Of a stretch of DNA of 11,930 bases, positions 7,103 to 11,930 are shown in pieces. Below the pieces are notes generated by a model. The model was not told where the DNA came from and made no database searches. It was given only the letters and a program-made list of their open reading frames with translations. Numbering within the stretch: the stretch's first letter is position 1; each line of letters begins with the position of its first letter. The position numbers were made by a program, and so were the translations under genes. The stretch comes from Deltaproteobacteria bacterium (GTDB taxonomy: Bacteria > Desulfobacterota > Desulfobacteria > Desulfobacterales > ETH-SRB1): the NCBI GenBank assembly GCA_003647525.1, contig QMMZ01000021.1:1-11930 (forward strand), read 5' to 3'.

Positions 7103-8341
7103 TTAGAATACGAACTGTAAGGTGAGACTGTAGTCAGTGAAAGAGTCTTCTTTGTTCTCGGCTACTAGATAATCTTTTGCACCATCCTTATATTTTACAT
7201 TATCAAGACCAAGAGATATCCATGCAGAGTATCCCTTGAAGTAGTAATTAAGAGCAACTGACAAACGATCAGACTTAGCATCTTTATTATCATAAGCCTT
7301 ATCTGACTCCATTCTCTCAAATTTTGCCCCAATAGCAGGTTTTCCAATACCAACCACCTTATCATAAAGGAGTTGCCCCTGAACAAACCAGAATGCACTA
7401 TCTTGGGCTTTATCATCAATTCTATGAGTCTCTTTTGCCTCAATATATCCAAATCCCAAATTAGGGACTACACTACCAAATTTCTTTTCAAAAAATGCAT
7501 CAACAGCATACAACTCATTGTCAAGACCCTCATATATCTCTTCCATGGAATATCCTGCACCAATAGTTAATATATCTTTTTTCCCAAGATAAGAATCTTT
7601 TCTTGTTCCTTTAAGTGAGGATTCGGGTTTAAATCCTAACATGGTAGGAGTAAATGCAAGCCTTGCTGTGTATCTGAGACCTTTATAGTTATGATCTTCC
7701 CCATCCTTTTCGTAATGACTCTCATTGTGAGGTTGATTAAATAAACCTATGTGATATCTGAGCATCCCGTCAACAGGATCTCCATAAAACACAACACCCG
7801 GCTCTCTAATATTAAGAGCGGTCTTATTTACATTAAGGTCAAGAGCACCTTTAAATACCTCATGGACATCATACCTATAGAAATAGTCAGTAGCAATTAT
7901 TTTACCGTAATCAGATCTTTGGTGATATCTGCTGACAGGTATACGAATCCTCCCAAATCTTACCTTAAATTCAGGAGCAAATAAAAAATTCATCCCTGTC
8001 TCTTTCATAACGACTCCATCTTTTTTGTAACCTGATTGGTCAGTTCCATTTAATTTTAATGGTTTATAAACACACTCCCATTGGGTAAAGAACTGAATTA
8101 AATCGTTAATCTGCCCTTTAACATAAAATTCTGCCTCTGTAAGTTCAAAATAGTTCTTACGATAATCTATGACGTCACTTCTTTTATCAAAATTCTTATA
8201 AGACAACTGACCCCTTACAGCAAAATCAGCCCAGGTATCCTCATCAACTTGAACCTTAAACGCATCAGAAGTTACAGCGCAGCTTAAAACCAAAGCCACT
8301 GCAATACTCAGGACCTTCCATAAACTTACTTTCATCTTCAT
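7103..8341 (-). CDS. OprP-like (Porin_O_P-type) outer-membrane porin
   Basis: A 412-aa exported barrel protein. The start is set at the ATG at 8341: AAGGAG (8349-8354) lies 7 bases upstream, and this start gives a proper signal peptide (MKMKVSLWKV, hydrophobic 10-22, cleavage after TSDA, residue 27). The longer frame up to 8404 adds 21 charged residues and is rejected. The mature chain has the FAVRGQLSYK opening strand, the block with KVRFGRIRIPVSR that recalls the phosphate-selective porin O/P family, many Tyr/Trp girdle residues and a terminal LTLQFVF with C-terminal Phe. It probably carries anions or small solutes across the outer membrane; the ligand is unknown. It lies 62 bases after a receiver-only regulator on the same strand, so the two are probably co-transcribed. 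The lipobox-like VLSC in the signal peptide is a weak match and is not favoured. Confidence 0.82.
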   Translation of the reverse strand: MKMKVSLWKVLSIAVALVLSCAVTSDAFKVQVDEDTWADFAVRGQLSYKNFDKRSDVIDYRKNYFELTEAEFYVKGQINDLIQFFTQWECVYKPLKLNGTDQSGYKKDGVVMKETGMNFLFAPEFKVRFGRIRIPVSRYHQRSDYGKIIATDYFYRYDVHEVFKGALDLNVNKTALNIREPGVVFYGDPVDGMLRYHIGLFNQPHNESHYEKDGEDHNYKGLRYTARLAFTPTMLGFKPESSLKGTRKDSYLGKKDILTIGAGYSMEEIYEGLDNELYAVDAFFEKKFGSVVPNLGFGYIEAKETHRIDDKAQDSAFWFVQGQLLYDKVVGIGKPAIGAKFERMESDKAYDNKDAKSDRLSVALNYYFKGYSAWISLGLDNVKYKDGAKDYLVAENKEDSFTDYSLTLQFVF

Positions 8342-8348
8342 AATTTTT

Positions 8349-8354
8349 CTCCTT
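8349..8354 (-). promoter_or_regulatory. Ribosome binding site that fixes the OprP-like porin start
   Basis: AAGGAG on the - strand, 7 bases before the ATG at 8341, supports the internal start over the upstream in-frame ATG at 8404. Confidence 0.85.
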
Positions 8355-8403
8355 TTTAATTGAAATTGTTCCGTACAAATATTTTCTAGTTTTCGTTCGG
8401 GCA

Positions 8404-8784
8404 CTACCTATCTACATTTAATAAACGTTTCAAAGAATCCTCAATGGTTTCAGATGTAAAAGGTTTTTCAATACAATCATGTATGCCCATATTCAAGGCT
8501 TTTGCAAACAGTTCTTTGCTTCCATACGCGGTTATTAGTATCTTAACAGCTTCAGAATTTAGTTTATCAGCTTTTTTAAAAAATTCCATACCATCAATAC
8601 CGGGCAGTTTGTAGTCAGCAATAATTATATCAAAGCTTTCATTAATTAAAGCTTCAAGAGCATCTTCGGCACTTCTAAGCGTTTTCAGATAACAACCTTC
8701 ATCTTCAAAGTACATACTCATTGAATCCCTTATCCACTCATCATCATCTATTAGTAATATTCTCAAATTTTTAATTAATTTCAT
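8404..8784 (-). CDS. Single-domain response regulator (CheY-like receiver only)
   Basis: A 126-aa protein made of one receiver domain. The acidic pocket is D13-D15 (LLIDDDEW), the phospho-acceptor is D57 (IIIADYKLPGIDGMEF), the switch Thr is T85 (ILITAYGS) and the conserved Lys is K107 (IEKPF). All catalytic positions are intact, and there is no output domain, so it must act through a partner protein or as a phosphate sink or relay. The Shine-Dalgarno before the ATG at 8784 is weak. A sigma-54 promoter candidate lies 100 bases upstream on the same strand, and the OprP-like porin follows after 62 bases, suggesting a two-gene unit. The partner kinase may be the one truncated at the window end, since the NtrC-like activator of that pair has its own receiver. 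Confidence 0.93.
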   Translation of the reverse strand: MKLIKNLRILLIDDDEWIRDSMSMYFEDEGCYLKTLRSAEDALEALINESFDIIIADYKLPGIDGMEFFKKADKLNSEAVKILITAYGSKELFAKALNMGIHDCIEKPFTSETIEDSLKRLLNVDR

Positions 8785-8883
8785 TTTTTCAAATAACTTA
8801 ACCTTGATACCGTTTTCCCCTTAGATCCACTCAGATGCGAGTTTCAGAGCTTGAAAGCTTTATATGTTTTGAAAATATTAATT

Positions 8884-8899
8884 AGCATTAAACATGCCA
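8884..8899 (-). promoter_or_regulatory. Candidate sigma-54 (-24/-12) promoter for the receiver-porin unit
   Basis: On the - strand, TGGCATGTTTAATGCT matches the sigma-54 consensus TGGCACGRNNNTTGCW with exact GG-N10-GC spacing and three mismatches outside the GG and GC. Transcription would begin near 8873, leaving a leader of about 89 bases before the receiver gene. A sigma-54-dependent activator is encoded about 1.5 kb away in the same locus. The match is by eye, so a chance hit in AT-rich DNA is possible. Confidence 0.55.
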
Positions 8900-8982
8900 T
8901 TATTGAGCCTTAAAGATAAAAGCTTTAATTTCAAATAATTAGTTTATCAACAATATTTTTCAAATTTATTTTTTTACTAAAA

Positions 8983-9018
8983 AATAGAAAAATTTCTATA
9001 TTTAAATAGAAAAATTTC
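8983..9018. promoter_or_regulatory. Two tandem palindromic sites 22 bp apart, possible activator binding sites
   Basis: AATAGAAAAATTTC occurs at 8983-8996 and again at 9005-9018, a period of 22 bp (about two helical turns). Each repeat is the core of a dyad: TAGAAA-AA-TTTCTA at 8985-8998 and a one-mismatch version at 9007-9020. On the - strand they lie about 85-135 bp upstream of the sigma-54 promoter candidate, the usual position for enhancer sites of NtrC-type activators. A TATCAA (8945-8950) between them and the promoter loosely resembles an IHF site. An alternative is that the AT-only hairpins followed by a T run are a weak terminator of the lipoprotein gene. Confidence 0.4.
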
Positions 9019-9027
9019 CACTTCCTT

Positions 9028-10314
9028 TCACTCCAAGTTTTTATGGAGCATTTCTCCAGTCCTGCAGAATTGCTCCAGGGATTGCTCAATGCACGACATT
9101 TTTTTGTGGTGATCCCAGTCAGTGTAATGTGCGATGAATTTATTGCCGCGTTCCGTTGTGGCAGTGAATGTGTGAGTCCAGTTTGCTTGTGTGCCGCCAT
9201 TTCCATTCGGCTTCAAGGTGATGTCCACTTTCAAAACATAAAAATCGAAACTGAACACTGTGAATTCAATGGCGCGGGGAGCGTCATACCGGGTAACGAC
9301 CCAGATCATTTTTCCGCGATGGGGATAATCGGTTTGAAAAACACAATTGTTTTCAGCTAGGCCGGAATCTGAATAGATCATGTCACTTTTCCAATCTTCG
9401 AGCCATTCGTGCCTGCGGGTCGGGCACAATTGCGGAAATAATTCTTCAGGGGGAGAAGAAAGGTTCATGGCATACGTCTTCACTATTCGATTGGCCTTGA
9501 ATGCCGTCATCTGGGTAATCTCGGCGGCTGCCGGGACCTGTTTCTCATGATCTGGTTCCCATATCTTTAAGCCGACCAAGCTTAATCCTTTTGAGATTGC
9601 GCCATCTAAACTTTGGCGTAGTTTTTCCGCTAATACGGCAGCGCTCTTATTTTCAATAGTTAACAAGGCCTTTTCTTTGACCTGGTCCTTGTAGCTATCT
9701 TTAAAGTACTCAGGGGCGACAAACTCGTAATCGAAGCTCTTCTTCACCATTACTTTTTTGAATGGTTTGGGTGTAATAAGTTCAAAGCGTAAATTGCTAT
9801 ATAGAGCTGTAGTCGGCGCACTTAACAGAGTGAAGCATTGATACAAACCGTAACCCGGGAGACGTTCTTCGCTATGCCCGACATAGTCTTCATGATATGT
9901 ATTGTATATTACTAAAAATGTATCGATTCCCTTGTCTCCCGCTAATTTGGCCAGGTAATCTTCGACATATTCGGAATATGTACCGTAACCAGGCTCTGGA
10001 TTGTTATATGCTTCTAACAGCGGCGCTTTTTCATAGGATAATCGTTTAACAATGTAGCTGTTCTGTTTTAAGTTGTCTTCTGTTTTTGTAACAACAAAAT
10101 TATCTATATCCCATTCGGAAACATCCGCGGTGCTATGTCTGTTGCCGAAAACCGTCGGTCCTATGTAGTTTATATTCAGCGTGTCGCCCAATACAGATAG
10201 TACGGCAACCGTGCCTAATTCGTCAGAAGGAGTAAGATCTTCAACACTTGCAGGAATGGTGGCACATGCCGGCAAGGCAAGTAGCACAAATAAGAAAAAT
10301 AATCTTGCTTTCAT
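9028..10314 (-). CDS. Lipoprotein with unknown N-terminal domain fused to a C-terminal SRPBCC/START-like domain
   Basis: A 428-aa predicted lipoprotein. The start at 10314 is preferred over the in-frame ATG at 10326: it follows GGGAGG (10319-10324) and gives a clean lipoprotein signal, MKARLFFLFVLLALPAC, with C17 as the lipidated residue and Ala at +2, which favours the outer membrane. Residues about 18-265 form a domain that I do not recognise (TVAVLSVLGDTLNINYIG; a long acidic middle). Residues about 272-428 look like a complete SRPBCC/polyketide-cyclase-like ligand-binding fold: FPQLCPTRRHEWL, MIYSDSGLAENNCVFQTD, a WVVTRYDAPRAIEF strand, TLKPNGNGGTQANWTHTFTA and a C-terminal helix ending in TGEML. 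Such domains usually occur alone in the cytoplasm. The gene is more GC-rich by eye than its porin neighbours. It follows the NtrC-like gene by 40 bases on the same strand. Confidence 0.75.
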   Translation of the reverse strand: MKARLFFLFVLLALPACATIPASVEDLTPSDELGTVAVLSVLGDTLNINYIGPTVFGNRHSTADVSEWDIDNFVVTKTEDNLKQNSYIVKRLSYEKAPLLEAYNNPEPGYGTYSEYVEDYLAKLAGDKGIDTFLVIYNTYHEDYVGHSEERLPGYGLYQCFTLLSAPTTALYSNLRFELITPKPFKKVMVKKSFDYEFVAPEYFKDSYKDQVKEKALLTIENKSAAVLAEKLRQSLDGAISKGLSLVGLKIWEPDHEKQVPAAAEITQMTAFKANRIVKTYAMNLSSPPEELFPQLCPTRRHEWLEDWKSDMIYSDSGLAENNCVFQTDYPHRGKMIWVVTRYDAPRAIEFTVFSFDFYVLKVDITLKPNGNGGTQANWTHTFTATTERGNKFIAHYTDWDHHKKMSCIEQSLEQFCRTGEMLHKNLE

Positions 10315-10318
10315 AGAA

Positions 10319-10324
10319 CCTCCC
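10319..10324 (-). promoter_or_regulatory. Ribosome binding site that fixes the lipoprotein start
   Basis: GGGAGG on the - strand lies 4 bases before the ATG at 10314 and inside the longer reading frame that begins at 10326. It favours the downstream start, which directly begins the lipoprotein signal peptide. Confidence 0.7.
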
Positions 10325-10354
10325 ATAGAGCCATTCGGGCTATTTTTTGTTGTA

Positions 10355-11737
10355 TTAGTTAAGTTTATTCCTACGGTAACGAAAGGTGTGATAGTTTATG
10401 TTCAGGAGTTTTGCTGCTTTGCTTTCATTGCCTCCAGTCATCTTGAGCGCTTCTTTGATATAAAATTTTTCTAAAGATTCCTGAAGAGATGAAAGATTAA
10501 TGCCGGCAGGTGTAAGCACTGGAAAACATGGTATATTTCTGTCTGGCTTGTTAATTTCCCCACTATTAACCCAATCTATTCCAAGATCCTGGAGTGTCAG
10601 CTCTGGCCCCTTTCCGGTAAGCACCCCTCTTTCAACAAGATTTTTCAGCTCACGTACATTGCCTACCCAGTTGTATTCTTTCAAGACCTTTTCAGCTTCT
10701 GGGGCAATACCTGTAAATGTTTTGTCGAATTTCTTGCTGAATTCGTATAAGAAATGCTTGGCAAGAGAAATAATATCTCTGCGGCGTTCCTTCAGCGAGG
10801 GAATCTGCACCTTGATAACTCCCAGCCGGAAATAGAGATCTTTTCTAAGAAGGCCTTTATCTACCAGTTTTTTTATGTCTTTGTTTGTGGCGGAGACCAC
10901 TCTTGTTTTAATTTTAAGTTTTTTTGTACTGCCTATTCTGTAAAATTCGTTATATTCAAGAAAACGGAGAAGTTTTGCCTGGGCGTCCAGGCTCAGGTCA
11001 CCTACTTCGTCGAGAAACAAGGTGCCATGCTCTGCTTCTTCAATTAATCCCTTTTTGCCGGATATGTTAGCTCCGCTAAACGCTCCTTTTTCATAACCAA
11101 ACAACTCGCTTTCAATAAGTTCTTTTGGAATGGCCGCACAGTTTACGGTAATCAAAGGGCCATTGAAGCTGGGGCTTCTGGCATGTATGGCGCCGGCAAT
11201 TAATTCTTTGCCCGTACCTGTTTCTCCCAGGATAAGAATGGGGGTGTCAGGGCTTTTCGCCACTGTTTCTATAAACTCCACCACATCCTGAATTGCGTTG
11301 CTTTCTCCTATAAAGCAAGGAAGGTTTTCCTTGAAATATTTATCCTGAAGAGATTTAACTTCTTTTCTAAGCCTGATAGTTTCAAGTGCATTGCTGATAA
11401 TTATTTCTAATTCATCCATGTGAATGGGTTTCACCACATAATCATAGGCCCCAAGTTTCATGGCAGAAATTACAGTTTTGATATCTTCATAGGCAGTTAT
11501 CATTATTACCAGAATTTCCGGGCAAAGCTTTTTGATCTCGCGTAGAGCATTAATACCATTAATCCCCGGCAGTTTGATATCAAGAAGAATAAGGTCCGGA
11601 GGGCCGCTTTTAATGGCCTTGATTGCTTTTTCGGCTGAGGGAAATGCATTTACCTTGTAATCAGACCCAAGGGCCATGGTTATCCCTTCCCTTATGACCG
11701 GCTCGTCGTCGATTATGAATATGGAGTATGAAATCAT
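10355..11737 (-). CDS. NtrC-family sigma-54-dependent response regulator (AtoC/ZraR-like)
   Basis: A 460-aa transcription activator with three domains. The receiver (1-115) has D10/D11, phospho-acceptor D53, T81 and K103. The AAA+ sigma-54 interaction domain (about 141-370) has Walker A GETGTGKE (171-178), the sigma-54 contact loop GAFSGA (218-223), Walker B GTLFLDEVGD (238-247), arginines at 298 and 304, and sensor II GNVRELKN (359-366). A Fis-type helix-turn-helix lies at the end (NESKAAKLLNINYHTFRYRR, 437-456). The contact loop has Ser for the more usual Thr of GAFTGA, a tolerated variant. When phosphorylated it should remodel RNA polymerase-sigma-54 at a -24/-12 promoter. Its ATG overlaps the stop of the upstream kinase gene by four bases (ATGA), a typical cognate pair. 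The likely target in view is the promoter candidate at 8884-8899. Confidence 0.96.
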   Translation of the reverse strand: MISYSIFIIDDEPVIREGITMALGSDYKVNAFPSAEKAIKAIKSGPPDLILLDIKLPGINGINALREIKKLCPEILVIMITAYEDIKTVISAMKLGAYDYVVKPIHMDELEIIISNALETIRLRKEVKSLQDKYFKENLPCFIGESNAIQDVVEFIETVAKSPDTPILILGETGTGKELIAGAIHARSPSFNGPLITVNCAAIPKELIESELFGYEKGAFSGANISGKKGLIEEAEHGTLFLDEVGDLSLDAQAKLLRFLEYNEFYRIGSTKKLKIKTRVVSATNKDIKKLVDKGLLRKDLYFRLGVIKVQIPSLKERRRDIISLAKHFLYEFSKKFDKTFTGIAPEAEKVLKEYNWVGNVRELKNLVERGVLTGKGPELTLQDLGIDWVNSGEINKPDRNIPCFPVLTPAGINLSSLQESLEKFYIKEALKMTGGNESKAAKLLNINYHTFRYRRNKLN

Positions 11738-11930
11738 CTTTGTTTTTTTCTTCTTTCCAGCGGAAGCTCAATCTTAAATTCAGCTCCGCCCCATTTACTG
11801 TCAAACACGCCCAGAGATCCACCGTGGTCTGTAATTATTCTGTGGCAGATGCTGAGCCCAATTCCGGAGCTGTCGTTTTTAGTAGTAAAAAACGGATCAA
11901 ATATTCTGTCTTTAAGGCTGGAAGGCACAC
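11734..11930 (-). CDS. Sensor histidine kinase, C-terminal end only (5' part outside window)
   Basis: The last 65 or so codons of a histidine kinase, reading off the window edge. The HATPase_c F-box DPFFTTK and G2 box GIGLSICHRIITDHGG are clear, followed by the final ATP-lid strands (GAEFKIELPLE) and a basic tail ending KKQR. A GTG at 11926-11928 is simply a Val codon inside the domain, not a start. The N and G1 boxes, phospho-acceptor His and sensor region are beyond the window, so the signal cannot be inferred. The stop overlaps the start of the NtrC-like gene by four bases, so the two are translated together and are almost certainly cognate partners. Confidence 0.93.
   Translation of the reverse strand, partial: VPSSLKDRIFDPFFTTKNDSSGIGLSICHRIITDHGGSLGVFDSKWGGAEFKIELPLERRKKQR

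Noticed and set aside
8342..8404. N-terminal extension of the OprP-like porin to an ATG at 8404
   Set aside because: The added 21 residues are charged and would bury the signal peptide. AAGGAG directly precedes the ATG at 8341.
9043..9360. 105-codon + strand ORF opposite the lipoprotein gene
   Set aside because: It is a mirror of the real - strand gene, with no ribosome binding site or domain pattern. The same holds for the + strand ORFs at 10181-10474, 10500-10835 and 10754-11047.
10326..10350. AGCC-ATTCG-GGCT followed by T6, terminator-like
   Set aside because: The T run is on the + strand, but the genes on both sides are read on the - strand. The stem is only 4 bp, so it is not a useful terminator here.

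Overview
The window looks like chromosomal DNA of a moderately AT-rich Gram-negative bacterium, most likely a member of the Desulfobacterota (old Deltaproteobacteria, Desulfobacterales-like). This is inferred from the housekeeping order argS - SPOR protein - gatC - gatA - small ORF - mutL, the style of the ArgS and porin proteins, and an AtoSC/NtrC-type two-component system tied to sigma-54. No rRNA, tRNA, CRISPR array or complete insertion sequence is visible.

Left half (1-5501, all + strand): the 3' part of argS, a SPOR-domain membrane protein starting at the argS stop, gatC and gatA (two of the three subunits of Asp/Glu-tRNA amidotransferase; gatB is not here), a 58-codon gene at 3494-3670, and mutL with all motifs of the endonuclease-type MutL. 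Three non-coding curiosities sit between these genes. The first is a G-rich iterative repeat that ends in the gatC ribosome binding site. The second is a 102-bp near-perfect inverted-repeat element that begins on the gatA stop codon and looks like a small inserted element flanked by TA. The third is a candidate promoter plus a 31-codon ORF overlapping the GTG start of mutL.

Middle (5502-7102): a 420-bp AT-rich intergenic stretch with inverted CCGTGAAC-type repeats, a TTGACA promoter candidate, and a leader with a perfect Shine-Dalgarno sequence that has no obvious ORF. It precedes a 364-aa porin-like outer-membrane protein. A strong bidirectional terminator separates this gene from a convergent second porin.

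Right half (7103-11930, all - strand): reading along the - strand, a histidine kinase (only its C-terminal end is in the window) overlaps by 4 bp an NtrC-family sigma-54 activator. Forty bases later comes an unusual lipoprotein whose C-terminal ~157 residues form an SRPBCC/START-like domain. Next are a 243-bp regulatory gap, a receiver-only response regulator and an OprP-like (Porin_O_P) porin. The gap contains a sigma-54 -24/-12 promoter candidate with exact GG-N10-GC spacing and, about 100-130 bp upstream of it, two palindromic sites 22 bp apart. The simplest reading is a dedicated envelope circuit: the kinase/activator pair switches on the receiver plus porin from the sigma-54 promoter, with the lipoprotein-SRPBCC fusion as a periplasm-facing accessory or sensor. 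That circuit, and especially the fusion lipoprotein, is the best candidate for an undescribed system here. The domain calls are read from motifs; the wiring is inference.
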